This document shows positions 8,204 through 17,052 of a DNA stretch of 64,000 nt, one piece after another. Each line of letters begins with the position of its first letter. Within the stretch, counting starts at the first letter, position 1. The DNA lies in the NCBI GenBank assembly GCA_900116485.1, contig FPAX01000001.1, positions 248,001 to 312,000 of the forward strand. Direction: 5' to 3'. A program made the position numbers and the translations under genes. This stretch comes from Selenomonas sp. GACV-9 (GTDB lineage: Bacteria; Bacillota; Negativicutes; Selenomonadales; Selenomonadaceae). A model generated the notes under the pieces. The model saw only the letters and a list, made by a program, of their open reading frames with translations, searched no databases and was not told the origin of the DNA.

Positions 8204-10330
8204 TTAATCGAGATATTCATGTAGCTTTTGGAACAGATTCGGAAGGTCGATAGGTTTTAAGATATAATCGTTCATGCCGCTTTCCATGGCCGCCTTGCGA
8301 TCTTCGTCAAAGGCATTGGCCGTCATGGCAAGGATGGGCACATCATGCGTCCACTGGCTCGGCAGGCTGCGGATGGCTCTTGACGCATCAAGGCCATTCA
8401 TGACAGGCATCTGCAGATCCATCAGCACGAGATCATAGCCTTTCTCTGGCGCCTGCTGCACCATATCCACGGCAATGGCGCCATTTTCGGCCAAGTCGAT
8501 CTTGATATCTGTATTCTCGAGCAAAGCATAGACAATCTCGGCATTGATCTCATTATCCTCGACGAGCAGCACATGACCATGGAGATCATCCTGCTCCTGC
8601 AGGACATTGCTGCGGCTTTCGAGGGAATTATTGCTCTTGCGCCCCTCTTCGCTGGCAGCGTTTGCAGGCTTGCCAACGCTTTTCGTTGCTTTGTCGTTGT
8701 CAATGAGTTTTAGCAGCAGGTTGATGGTGATTTCCGTCCCTGTGCCTGGCTCACTCCAGACAGAAATGTCACCGCCCATCATATCGACAAGATTCTTGAC
8801 GATGGCCATCCCTAGCCCCGTCCCCTGTATGCGGCTTTGGGTGCTCGTCCGCTCACGGGTAAAGGGCTCAAAGATATGGGCGACAAACTCGGGAGCCATG
8901 CCGATGCCCGTATCGCGGATGACAAAGGTGAAACTGCCATAGCCTGCTGGTGCCTGCGGGTCCTGCGAAATCTCCAGGGAGACGGTACCACCCGGCTTGG
9001 TGAATTTTACGGCATTGGACAGGCAGTTCAGCAGCACCTGATTGAGTCTTAGGCGATCGCAATAGATGCTTTCATTGACGATTGTTTGCGTATCGACCTG
9101 GAACGAGAGCTGCTGGGTATCCATATCGGGCTGCAGGATATTCGTCAGTTCCTCGACGATATCGGCAAAGCTGTTCTCCGAGACATCAAGCATGAGTTTG
9201 CCGCTCTCGATGCGGCTCATATCGAGCACATCGTTGATGATGGACAGCAGGTGGTCGCTGGCCGTCGATATCTTGTCGAGATACCCGTGGACACAGGCCG
9301 TATCGTTTAGATGGGCAGCTGCCAGGGCGGTATATCCCATGATGGCATTCATGGGAGTGCGGATATCGTGGGACATATTTGTCAGGAAATGGGTCTTGGC
9401 CTGATTGGCCGCATTGGCCTGATGCAAGGCAAGCTCAAGCTGCTCATGCTGTTTGGCCAGCTCCTTGCTCTGATGCTGCAGGCGCTGGGCCATCTCGAAT
9501 TCTTTGGCCCGATTGTAGTCTAGGGGGCTAAATGATACGATGACGCGGGCAGCCTTGCCATCTTCGCCGCGGTCGTAAATCTGGAACAAGGCTCGGCGCC
9601 AGGGATTATCACATTCGGGCAGCTCGTAGACGAATTCGCGGCTCTCCTCGTCGGCGATGAATTCTTTGACAAATTGTGGATTGGCAAGATTCTTCAGCAT
9701 CTCTTTTTGCTCTGCGCCAGCCAGTGGCAACAGATATGTCATGGTACGGCTGTAGGAGATGGTCATCTTGTCATCAGGCAGCGGAACCATCTGCGGTTTC
9801 TTGTAGACGCGCAGGATGTCCTGGTTGAGGTCGCAGAAGAATATTGCCTCTACTTCCTTGATGATATGCTGATGGACCATCGTGCTGCCAATCTGCTCAT
9901 CGTTTTCGTGAATGCCCAGTACCACAGAGGTTATCTTCCCCTCCGACTCTTCCAGCCGCACGAATTTCATTTCAGCAAAGTGGACTTCCTGGTTGATAAG
10001 CAGGCTAAAGGTAATCGTATACGTGCGGTTTTCCTTCAGCATCTTGCTGACATAAGCCAGTGAGGCCACAGCCCGTACCCGCAGGCGGTCAAGGGGATAG
10101 ACCTGCCGCTCGGCATAGCAGGAAAGTCCTTCGGTATAGGAAATCGGCCCTGCTGGCGGCTCATCCATTGCGGCCCGGAACACATCCTGGGTCGTAAAGG
10201 CCGTCATCGTGCCATCTGCTAAGTTTACACAATAAACGGAAGTATAGTCATCGGATAAAGCGAGAACAGCGCCGACAGATTTCTGCCATGGCAGTTGTTC
10301 CGTTCCGTTTTCCTTGGTTATCTCGTTCAT
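8204..10330 (-). CDS. Hybrid sensor histidine kinase with C-terminal receiver
   Basis: A 708-residue protein with no membrane segment, so a soluble sensor. Residues 1-275 form two PAS-like sensory regions of low conservation, and about 275-315 a coiled coil. The HisKA domain has MSHDIRTPMN with phospho-acceptor His321. The HATPase_c domain carries DTGIGM and GTGLGMAIVKNLV. A low-complexity linker leads to a receiver domain (about 588-706) with phospho-acceptor Asp638 in LVLMDLQMPVMNG and a conserved Lys in YILKPIDLP. No output domain or separate HPt is visible. The gene starts 22 bp after the end of the CheB-like gene and is probably its operon partner. Confidence 0.93.
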   Translation of the reverse strand: MNEITKENGTEQLPWQKSVGAVLALSDDYTSVYCVNLADGTMTAFTTQDVFRAAMDEPPAGPISYTEGLSCYAERQVYPLDRLRVRAVASLAYVSKMLKENRTYTITFSLLINQEVHFAEMKFVRLEESEGKITSVVLGIHENDEQIGSTMVHQHIIKEVEAIFFCDLNQDILRVYKKPQMVPLPDDKMTISYSRTMTYLLPLAGAEQKEMLKNLANPQFVKEFIADEESREFVYELPECDNPWRRALFQIYDRGEDGKAARVIVSFSPLDYNRAKEFEMAQRLQHQSKELAKQHEQLELALHQANAANQAKTHFLTNMSHDIRTPMNAIMGYTALAAAHLNDTACVHGYLDKISTASDHLLSIINDVLDMSRIESGKLMLDVSENSFADIVEELTNILQPDMDTQQLSFQVDTQTIVNESIYCDRLRLNQVLLNCLSNAVKFTKPGGTVSLEISQDPQAPAGYGSFTFVIRDTGIGMAPEFVAHIFEPFTRERTSTQSRIQGTGLGMAIVKNLVDMMGGDISVWSEPGTGTEITINLLLKLIDNDKATKSVGKPANAASEEGRKSNNSLESRSNVLQEQDDLHGHVLLVEDNEINAEIVYALLENTDIKIDLAENGAIAVDMVQQAPEKGYDLVLMDLQMPVMNGLDASRAIRSLPSQWTHDVPILAMTANAFDEDRKAAMESGMNDYILKPIDLPNLFQKLHEYLD

Positions 10331-10351
10331 TTCTATGCTCCTTATTCCATT

Positions 10352-11482
10352 TCAGCGTCCATCATTACGGCAATAGTCCTGAATGGTCCTTGCCATTTTC
10401 TCCAGCGGGATCTGAAGTTCCACTGCGCCAATATCAAAGGCTGCCTTGGGCATGCCGTAAACCACAGAACTTTGCTTATCCTGTCCGATGGTACGCGCTC
10501 CGCAGCGCAACATATCCAAAAGCCCCTCGGCACCATCGCGGCCCATCCCTGTAAGGATCACGCCCAGCGCTGTATCGCCAGCGGTCTGTGCTACTGAATG
10601 GAAGAGCACATCGGCCGATGGACAGACGCCGTGCACAGGTCTGCCCGGCTGGCAGACGAGCTGAAAGCCCCCATCGATACGCTTGACAGTCATATGTTTA
10701 TGCCCTGGGGCAATATAAACGGTATTGCTCCTGACGATATCGCCGTCAGCCCCCTCTTTTACCGTGAGGTGGCATTCATTATCGAGCCTTTCTGCCAGCC
10801 GCTCGGAAAAGACCGGCGGGATATGCTGGGCGATGACGATGGGCGGCAGCGGCGGCCTGAGCTGTGGCAGGATATCCGAAAGTGCCTTGGTGCCACCCGT
10901 GGAAGAACCGATGGCGATGATGCGGATCGGTACATTGGTATGTCGTATCGCTGGCTGCTCCACCGGTACGATTACCGGCTTCTTGCGTTTGACTGCCGGT
11001 ACAGCTGCTGGTTTTGCTTGTGTCTGCGGCGCTGCCGGAAAGGTTTTCTTCAGCTCAGCAACCTGACTGGCTCCGCCTGGCCTGCTGGCCACCTTTTGTT
11101 CGTAAGCTTTCGCGATCGATAAGGCAAGCTCATCGAAAAATGCTGTCTTATCCTCATCGGCTTTCGGTTTAGCCAGGTAGGAAAACGCTCCCATTGATTC
11201 GGCGCAGCTTCTGGTCTTGGCAAGCATACCATAGCTTACCACAGGTGCATGCGTCATATGCACGATAATCGACAAGAACATCTGGTTATCAGTCTGTTGG
11301 ATTCCCATGAACAGGTTCAACACGATAACGTCTGGCCGGAACAGCCGGATCTTCAGGATTGCCTCGTCGATTTCCGACACGCCAGCCAGCGTGACATCCT
11401 GGAATCGTTTTCGAATCTCCGCTAAAACCGTGTCCCGTGCCATTGCTGAGGGTTCCATCACTAGAACACGAATCATAGCCAT
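10352..11482 (-). CDS. cheB: CheB-type methylesterase with degenerate receiver domain
   Basis: A 376-residue protein with AAGGAG upstream of ATG 11482. Residues 1-125 look like a receiver domain, but the acidic pair is replaced by Glu10-Pro11 and the phospho-acceptor position holds Asn56 (VIVLNLFM). The Lys of YLAKPK is kept. After a basic, Pro-rich linker (about 140-185), the CheB catalytic domain has its triad intact: Ser194 in GSSTGG, His220 in AQHIPP and Asp316 in TGMGRDG. CheB removes methyl groups from, or deamidates, chemoreceptors. No che, mcp or flagellar gene is in the window. It precedes and is probably co-transcribed with the hybrid kinase at 8204-10330, which suggests a non-canonical output rather than ordinary phospho-control. 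Confidence 0.9.
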   Translation of the reverse strand: MAMIRVLVMEPSAMARDTVLAEIRKRFQDVTLAGVSEIDEAILKIRLFRPDVIVLNLFMGIQQTDNQMFLSIIVHMTHAPVVSYGMLAKTRSCAESMGAFSYLAKPKADEDKTAFFDELALSIAKAYEQKVASRPGGASQVAELKKTFPAAPQTQAKPAAVPAVKRKKPVIVPVEQPAIRHTNVPIRIIAIGSSTGGTKALSDILPQLRPPLPPIVIAQHIPPVFSERLAERLDNECHLTVKEGADGDIVRSNTVYIAPGHKHMTVKRIDGGFQLVCQPGRPVHGVCPSADVLFHSVAQTAGDTALGVILTGMGRDGAEGLLDMLRCGARTIGQDKQSSVVYGMPKAAFDIGAVELQIPLEKMARTIQDYCRNDGR

Positions 11483-11516
11483 CCCGTTTCTCCTTCATCT
11501 GTCTAAGTTAAAGCTT

Positions 11517-12155
11517 TTATAGTATCCCTTGGTACCATGGCATCTGCCGTTCCGCGGCTACCGTGGTCGGCTCCGAGTGACCGGACAGCAGCGTGGTATC
11601 TTCAGGCAGGCTCAGGATATTTTGAACGATGCCCTGCATGAGTTGACGTTCATCGCCGCCTGGCAAATCCGTACGCCCGTAACTTCCTTGGAAAATCGAG
11701 TCGCCGACAAAGGCTGCCTTAGCGGCCACGCTGTAGTAGATACAGCCATCGGAGGTATGGCCTGGCACCGGCACCATATGCAGGAAAAAGGCGGGATTCG
11801 CCTGCAACAAGACGTCGCTATTGTCGTTGATGTAGGTGACATCCCTAAGGGTAATCATCTCCGGCAGCTGCGACGAGAGATTCCAGGCAGGATCTTCTGC
11901 ATACTGCCGGCCATTCTGCTGCATGATGACTGGTACCTTTAGCTCCTGTTGGAGCCTAGGCACTGCCCCGATATGATCGAAGTGGCCATGGGTCAACAGG
12001 ATCTTTTCGATGGTAAATCCCTTCTCCTCAATGATGCCCAGCAGTTTCTCGGGCTCAGCTCCAGGATCGATCAGGAAACCATGCTTTGTTTCGTCATCGA
12101 TATAAAAATAAGCATTCGTCACGATATACCCCATGACTTGTACTTGTATGATCAT
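11517..12155 (-). CDS. Metallo-beta-lactamase-fold hydrolase (glyoxalase II-like)
   Basis: A 212-residue cytoplasmic protein. ATG 12155 follows GAGGTGAACAAT; the upstream GTG lies within that ribosome site. The metal-binding motif LLTHGHFDHIGAVP (about residues 53-66) gives HxHxDH, and later ligands are seen in VPGHTSDG, FVGDSIF and LSGHSEPT. The domain size fits the short glyoxalase-II/YcbL-type subfamily, which hydrolyses thioesters such as S-lactoylglutathione analogues, but the substrate cannot be told from sequence. It lies 34 bp upstream of cheB on the same strand. Confidence 0.9.
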   Translation of the reverse strand: MIIQVQVMGYIVTNAYFYIDDETKHGFLIDPGAEPEKLLGIIEEKGFTIEKILLTHGHFDHIGAVPRLQQELKVPVIMQQNGRQYAEDPAWNLSSQLPEMITLRDVTYINDNSDVLLQANPAFFLHMVPVPGHTSDGCIYYSVAAKAAFVGDSIFQGSYGRTDLPGGDERQLMQGIVQNILSLPEDTTLLSGHSEPTTVAAERQMPWYQGIL

Positions 12156-12245
12156 ATTGTTCACCTCAGAAGTCTTTACTGATACTCACTATAATCTATT
12201 CGCTCAAGACCGGCTGACTTCCTGCAAATATTTGCTGCTGCATAC

Positions 12246-12279
12246 AAAAAGACGATGAATCGGCAAAGATTCATCGTCT
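12246..12279 (-). terminator. Intrinsic terminator of feoAB
   Basis: On the minus strand GACGATGAATC and GATTCATCGTC form an 11-bp stem, followed by TTTTTG, just past the feoAB stop. Confidence 0.9.
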
Positions 12280-12287
12280 CGAACCTA

Positions 12288-14657
12288 TCAGACAAATAAC
12301 AAAAGCAGACGGCGTACCATATAAGCTGCTGACCAGGCAATCATGCACTGCACGATAACAGTCATGAAAGCATTGACGCCGCCAATCTCCCGGCGCATGG
12401 TCGAAATCGCGGCCACACAGGGCGTGTAGAGCAGGATAAAGACCAATAGCACAAGCGCCGTAAGCGGTGTAAACAGGCCCTGCAGCAATGTGATGTCACC
12501 GCCAAGCAGAACCGTAAGCGTCGATACGACGGTTTCTTTTGCCATAAAGCCCGTAATCAGCGCCGTCGCTACCCGCCAATCGCCAAAGCCCAGTGGCGCA
12601 AAGACTGGCGCTGCGAGCTTGCCGATAGCTGCCAACAGGCTTTGTTCCGGTGCAGCCGCTACGTTGAGGCGCGCATCGAACATCTGCAAGCACCAGATGA
12701 TGATGGACGCCAGGAAGATGATCGTAAAGGCCTTTATCAGGAATCCCTTGGCTTTATCCCAGATTAGCCGGGCCACGCTTTTAGCCGATGGCAGGCGATA
12801 GTTCGGCAACTCCATGACAAAGGGCACAGGCTCCCCACGGAACCGTGTGCGCCGGAGCAGCAGGGCAAACAAGATACCAACGATAATCCCTGTGAAGTAA
12901 AGACCAATCATGATGATGGCCTGCCACTGCTGCGGGAAGAAAGCGCCAATAAGGAGCGCATAAATCGGCAGCTTGGCACTGCAGCTCATAAACGGAATCA
13001 TCAGCACGGTCATCTTGCGGTCGCGCTCACTGGCCAGCGTGCGCGTTGCCATGACGGCTGGGACTGAGCAGCCAAAGCCGACGAGCATCGGCACGATGCT
13101 GCGGCCCGAAAGGCCAATGCGACGCAGCAGCCTGTCCATGACAAAGGCTACGCGGGCCATATAGCCCGTATCCTCGAGAATCGACAGGAAGAAGAACAAG
13201 GTCACGATGGTCGGCAGGAAACTGATGACGCTGCCGATGCCGCTTAGGGCGCCATTGATGAGGAGGTCATGGACAACGGGATTGACCCCTGTTGCTGTCA
13301 GCAGGGTATCGATGGCAGCAGTCACGCTGCCGACCACGACGGCCATGCCGTCAGTCAGCATAGCGCCGATGCCGGCAAAGGTCATCGTGAAGATGAAGGC
13401 CATGATGGCCATAAAACTCGGGATTGCTGTATAGCGTCCGGTCAAGATGCGGTCAATCATCACGCTGCGCTGATGTTCGCGGCTCTCATGGGGCCGGACG
13501 ACAGTCTGAACGCACAGGTTCGTGATGAAGGTGAACCGCATATGAGCCATTGCCGCCTCAGCATCCAAGCCAGTTTCCTGCTGCATGATGGTCAGGATAT
13601 GGGCAAACATTTCCTGCTTTTCCTGCGGCAGTGACAGTTTCTCAGCCATCAGCCGATCCTTCTCGATGAGCTTGGTAGCAGCAAAGCGCAGGGGCATCTT
13701 GATCTTGCGTGTCTCTGGCTCAATCATATGCGCCGTTGCATGGATTGCCCGGTGCACCGAGGCAATAGGATCGCCCTGAACGTCACTGTCCTTGCAGAAG
13801 TCGATGCGCATGGGCCTACGATGATGGCGGGCCATATGCATCGCATGATCGACGAGTTCGTCAACGCCTTCATTCTTGGCGGCCGCAATCGGCACGACCG
13901 GAATGCCAAGGACTGCCTCGAGTTCATTTAATAGGATTGAGCCGCCGTTAGCGCGCACCTCATCCATCATGTTGAGGGCAAGCACCATCGGGATTCCCAG
14001 CTCCATAAGTTGCATGGTAAGATACAGATTGCGCTCAAGATTCGTGGCATCGACGATGTTGATGATGCCATCGGGCTGCGACTCCAGCAGGAAGTCCCGG
14101 GTAACGATTTCCTCACTGGAATACGGCGACAGGGAATAGATACCTGGCAAATCCGTCACCCGTGCCTCACGATGGCCGCGAATCTGACCGTCCTTGCGGT
14201 CAACCGTCACGCCAGGGAAATTGCCGACATGCTGATGCGTGCCTGTCAGCTGATTGAACAGGGTCGTCTTGCCGCAGTTCTGATTGCCGACCAAGGCAAA
14301 GGACAGCGGCGCTCCCTTCGGTATCGGCGCTGGATCGTGTTTATGATGCTTAGGCGCATAGTCGAGCTCGCCGACGCCGGGATGGGCAATGTCGCGGCTG
14401 CGCCGCTCGACATAGGCTTCGTCCTCCTGGCGGTGCACCCCATCGACTTCGATATTGCGCGCCTCATCGAGCCGCAGCGTCAGATCGTAGCCGCGGACCT
14501 TGAGCTGTATGGGATCGCCCATTGGCGCTACTTTCTGCAGCGTGACTTCCGTATGCGGCGTGAGCCCCATGTCAAGCAGATGATGGCGCAAAGCACCGCT
14601 GCCACTTACCTGCTTGATAAACGCACCCTCTCCCGGCTGTAATTCATCTAATGTCAT
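12288..14657 (-). CDS. feoB: Ferrous iron transporter, FeoA-FeoB fusion
   Basis: A 789-residue inner-membrane protein. Residues 1-72 are a FeoA/SH3-like domain (LRHHLLDMGLTPHTEV). After a His/Lys-rich linker comes the FeoB GTPase domain: G1 GNQNCGKTT (about 124-132), the switch/G2 segment NFPGVTVDRKDG, G3 DLPGIYSLSPYSSEE, and G4-like NMMDE. Then follow a helical domain and a membrane part with two gate regions (FLPTIVTLFFFLSILEDTGYMARVAF and the VPMLVGFGCSVPAVMATRTL segment). FeoB imports Fe2+; FeoA usually is a separate small protein. A symmetric site upstream (14688-14710) may carry iron control. It lies 78 bp downstream of an MFS gene on the same strand but has its own likely regulatory region. 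Confidence 0.96.
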   Translation of the reverse strand: MTLDELQPGEGAFIKQVSGSGALRHHLLDMGLTPHTEVTLQKVAPMGDPIQLKVRGYDLTLRLDEARNIEVDGVHRQEDEAYVERRSRDIAHPGVGELDYAPKHHKHDPAPIPKGAPLSFALVGNQNCGKTTLFNQLTGTHQHVGNFPGVTVDRKDGQIRGHREARVTDLPGIYSLSPYSSEEIVTRDFLLESQPDGIINIVDATNLERNLYLTMQLMELGIPMVLALNMMDEVRANGGSILLNELEAVLGIPVVPIAAAKNEGVDELVDHAMHMARHHRRPMRIDFCKDSDVQGDPIASVHRAIHATAHMIEPETRKIKMPLRFAATKLIEKDRLMAEKLSLPQEKQEMFAHILTIMQQETGLDAEAAMAHMRFTFITNLCVQTVVRPHESREHQRSVMIDRILTGRYTAIPSFMAIMAFIFTMTFAGIGAMLTDGMAVVVGSVTAAIDTLLTATGVNPVVHDLLINGALSGIGSVISFLPTIVTLFFFLSILEDTGYMARVAFVMDRLLRRIGLSGRSIVPMLVGFGCSVPAVMATRTLASERDRKMTVLMIPFMSCSAKLPIYALLIGAFFPQQWQAIIMIGLYFTGIIVGILFALLLRRTRFRGEPVPFVMELPNYRLPSAKSVARLIWDKAKGFLIKAFTIIFLASIIIWCLQMFDARLNVAAAPEQSLLAAIGKLAAPVFAPLGFGDWRVATALITGFMAKETVVSTLTVLLGGDITLLQGLFTPLTALVLLVFILLYTPCVAAISTMRREIGGVNAFMTVIVQCMIAWSAAYMVRRLLLLFV

Positions 14658-14687
14658 TGTCTTATTACCTTCAAATCATCATCCCCT

Positions 14688-14710
14688 AAATATTCGTACT
14701 TTGAATATTT
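14688..14710. promoter_or_regulatory. 8-7-8 inverted repeat upstream of feoAB, candidate operator
   Basis: AAATATTC and GAATATTT are perfect inverted repeats separated by 7 bp. They lie about 30-53 bp upstream of the feoAB start codon. This is where an iron repressor could act, but the sequence is not a clear Fur consensus. Confidence 0.5.
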
Positions 14711-14735
14711 TAGCACAAAATGTGAATCCTGTCCT

Positions 14736-15887
14736 TTAACGGCGCAGACGTGGCACAAGCAGCGCTACCACCACATCGATGCCGAGCAGTATGGCAAGAA
14801 TCAGGAATGCTCCGGTAAAGCCAAAGCTTGCATGCAGGAATCCAAAGCTGGCCGAAACAATGGCGGCACCGACACCAGTAGCCACCGTGATGGCTGCCGT
14901 AACCGTTGCGGTCCGTCCGCCAGCAAAGTCAGCAACATACGTAAGGACATTGGGATATACACCGCCGCAAAAAAATCCCAGTGCAAACACGACAGCAAAA
15001 GCAGCTAGCTCGCTAGTGAGGAGCGTCAGGATGGCAAGCAAAAGCGCTGCCCCCAGCGGTGCGATATAGATGAGCTTGTCGCGATACTTAGCGAAGATGC
15101 CGCAGAGAAAGCGCGAAGGGATCATCGCGAGCCAAAACAGTGACAAGGCCAGATAACCGCGCGCTGAATCCATAGTGGCCAACATGAAATTGCTGAGGAA
15201 GAAACAGACGCCATTTTCTACGCCGACGTAGATGAACATGATGGTACAGAGCAAAGCCATCCCTTTGAGGTACAGACGGTCACTGCTGCTTTGGACCTCT
15301 TCAGCCGCGAGCTCTTCGCGCGGCGAGAAATCCGTGCGAGCCAAAAAGACAGTCAGCAGCAGGAAGATGAGACCACTCAAAAGGAAAAAGCTGCGCCAGC
15401 CGCCGGGCATCCCCACCGATATGCCTACAATCAACGGTGCCACCACTGCGCCAAGCGCAAACATGGCCGTGATATAGCCCATGCGTCGATTGCGCGTTAG
15501 CGGATAAGCATCCTGCATGCCAGCAATGGCAACATATTGCACGATGCTGCAGGCAAAGCCAAGAGTGAAGATGCCGATGGCAAATACCACGGAATCTGTC
15601 GCCAGCAGGATAACCGCTGCAGACAGCACGCGGCTGGCCGTAAACACCACGAGCATGATCTGCTTGCCGATGCGGTCAGCGAGCGGCCCCAAAAGCAAGG
15701 GGGCAATCATCGTTGCCACGAGCTGTACCGAGGCCAGAATCCCCTGCTGACCTATCGATAGATCAAACTCCTGGCCAATATAGAGAAGTGCCGCTTGATA
15801 GCCGCCCGTCTCAAAGCCGTTCATGAAAATCGAGAGCAAGAACAGCAGCGATAAGTCATTGCGCTGCCAAAACTTAGGTTTTTCCAT
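14736..15887 (-). CDS. MFS transporter
   Basis: A 383-residue protein with twelve predicted membrane helices, of the major facilitator superfamily. ATG 15887 has AGGTGAGTCT upstream; the frame extends six codons further to a GTG inside that site. A motif-A-like loop, GPLADRIGKQ, follows the second helix, and a second-half equivalent is AKYRDKL. The substrate is not predictable. A tandem array of three TTGAC/GTCAA palindromes lies 65-103 bp upstream of the start, so the gene is likely a direct target of whatever binds them. It precedes feoAB by 78 bp. Confidence 0.88.
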   Translation of the reverse strand: MEKPKFWQRNDLSLLFLLSIFMNGFETGGYQAALLYIGQEFDLSIGQQGILASVQLVATMIAPLLLGPLADRIGKQIMLVVFTASRVLSAAVILLATDSVVFAIGIFTLGFACSIVQYVAIAGMQDAYPLTRNRRMGYITAMFALGAVVAPLIVGISVGMPGGWRSFFLLSGLIFLLLTVFLARTDFSPREELAAEEVQSSSDRLYLKGMALLCTIMFIYVGVENGVCFFLSNFMLATMDSARGYLALSLFWLAMIPSRFLCGIFAKYRDKLIYIAPLGAALLLAILTLLTSELAAFAVVFALGFFCGGVYPNVLTYVADFAGGRTATVTAAITVATGVGAAIVSASFGFLHASFGFTGAFLILAILLGIDVVVALLVPRLRR

Positions 15888-15951
15888 AGACTCACCTTCT
15901 TTCACTGCTATGATTCGACAGCAAGGCCGATATCACCTTCCATAGGAGATT

Positions 15952-15990
15952 TTGACAAGTCAAAATTGACCGGTCAAGTTGACTTGTCAA
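15952..15990. repeat. Tandem array of three TTGAC-NN-GTCAA palindromes
   Basis: TTGACAAGTCAA (15952-15963), TTGACCGGTCAA (15966-15977) and TTGACTTGTCAA (15979-15990) start 14 and 13 bp apart. They lie between the terminator of the 16051 gene and the start of the 15887 MFS gene. Only a weak -10 (CAAAAT) fits the middle unit on the minus strand. Confidence 0.9.
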
Positions 15991-16003
15991 ATCTGACCGC
16001 ATA

Positions 16004-16028
16004 CAAAAAGACCGCCTGATGGCGGCCT
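16004..16028 (-). terminator. Intrinsic terminator after the 16051 gene
   Basis: On the minus strand AGGCCGCC and GGCGGTCT form an 8-bp stem with a 4-nt loop (ATCA), followed by TTTTT. Confidence 0.85.
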
Positions 16029-16050
16029 TTCATATTTTTCATGTTCACAT

Positions 16051-16308
16051 TTATTCTTCTGCCAGCAGCACATGACCATCTTTGGCAAATGTTACCTCGC
16101 CCTGCTGCATATCCGTAGTGACATAAGCAACGCGGAGACTTTCCTCATCTCCTGTTCCTATGCGCTCCGTCTCGCAAAATGCCGTATCGGGATGCACAGA
16201 ACGTACCACATCTTCAGCAATCTGCTCATCGATGACCGGCGTCCCCTGCACATACAGCAGCGCTCCCCAGACAGCGGCTCCCAACACAATACCCAAACAC
16301 TTTTTCAT
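16051..16308 (-). CDS. Small exported or membrane-anchored protein
   Basis: An 85-residue protein with a short basic N-terminus and a hydrophobic stretch (residues 4-21, ending LLYVQG), so it is probably anchored in the inner membrane or secreted. The rest is acidic and predicted to be beta-rich, with one cysteine (FCETERIG). An ATG at 16308 follows AAAGGAAGGATTCTGT. No family recognised. It is a single-gene unit with its own terminator and faces away from the divergent 16509 gene. Confidence 0.65.
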   Translation of the reverse strand: MKKCLGIVLGAAVWGALLYVQGTPVIDEQIAEDVVRSVHPDTAFCETERIGTGDEESLRVAYVTTDMQQGEVTFAKDGHVLLAEE

Positions 16309-16508
16309 ACAGAATCCTTCCTTTCCCTTGACCTATGACTAGTATACATCTTTACAGCTATGAAGTTGATAGATTTGAAGTAAGTATTCTGTATTCTTAC
16401 TACAATTAACATGGACGCAGTTTTAAACTTGATTTAACCTTTAGTCAATATAATGATAGCACGACATTATATTATAAAACGCGATTTTATCAACACAGGA
16501 GACTGGAA

Positions 16509-17000
16509 ATGAAGAAAAAGAGCTTTGGGCGACTGGTTTTAAAAGGGGCGGCTGTAGTCCTGCTCGTGCTATTCATAAAAGAAGTCGTGCTATACCATAC
16601 ATATTTGGATTTTTCGCAAGACTATCGCCAGGTAGACAATTATGAAGGCATCGTGTTCAAGCATGAATACAAAAGAACTGCGTATAAACGTTGCTTTTGG
16701 GGGCTGAAAACAGCAGCAGATGTAACTGCCGATTTCAGCCGGAACAACGATGGCGGTTTTGATGGCGAAACCTATAAAAAGTTGATCGCTGTCATCCACG
16801 ATTCCGGTCATTTAGGCAGCTGGGCAGCCTCTCCTGATGGGACAAAGATAGTTTACAGCGAAGGCCATGTCATTGACGAATTGGAACCTACATACATAAG
16901 ATATATTGATTTCAAAGTTCTAGATTTGCAGGATAACTCCATAACGTTGATATTCACTGCCCCTGCCGAGGAAACCTCGTTGGGGCTGGAATGGCAGTAA
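16509..17000 (+). CDS. Membrane-anchored protein of unknown function
   Basis: A 163-residue protein with CAGGAG upstream of ATG 16509. The N-terminus is basic (MKKKSFGRLVLKG) followed by one hydrophobic helix (about 14-28), so a type II anchor or uncleaved signal is likely. The remainder is beta-rich. The segment SWAASPDGTKIVYSEG resembles one blade of a TolB/WD40-like propeller, but only one copy is present. It is more AT-rich than its neighbours. The reading direction is opposite to udk and the two share a bidirectional terminator. Confidence 0.65.
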   Translation: MKKKSFGRLVLKGAAVVLLVLFIKEVVLYHTYLDFSQDYRQVDNYEGIVFKHEYKRTAYKRCFWGLKTAADVTADFSRNNDGGFDGETYKKLIAVIHDSGHLGSWAASPDGTKIVYSEGHVIDELEPTYIRYIDFKVLDLQDNSITLIFTAPAEETSLGLEWQ

Positions 17001-17042
17001 AAAAACAGCGACAGGTTCCCACTGCAGCCTGTCGCTGTTTTT
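16999..17042. terminator. Bidirectional terminator between the 16509 gene and udk
   Basis: AAAAACAGCGACAGG and CCTGTCGCTGTTTTT form a long stem with a 12-nt loop, giving a T run in both directions between convergent genes. Confidence 0.92.
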
Positions 17043-17052
17043 ATCCTTGTAA

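Noticed and set aside
12241..16010. Shared GCATACAAAAAGAC word at two terminators as a repeat family
   Set aside because: It is found only at the feoAB and 16051 terminators and is mostly the T tract plus common flanking bases.
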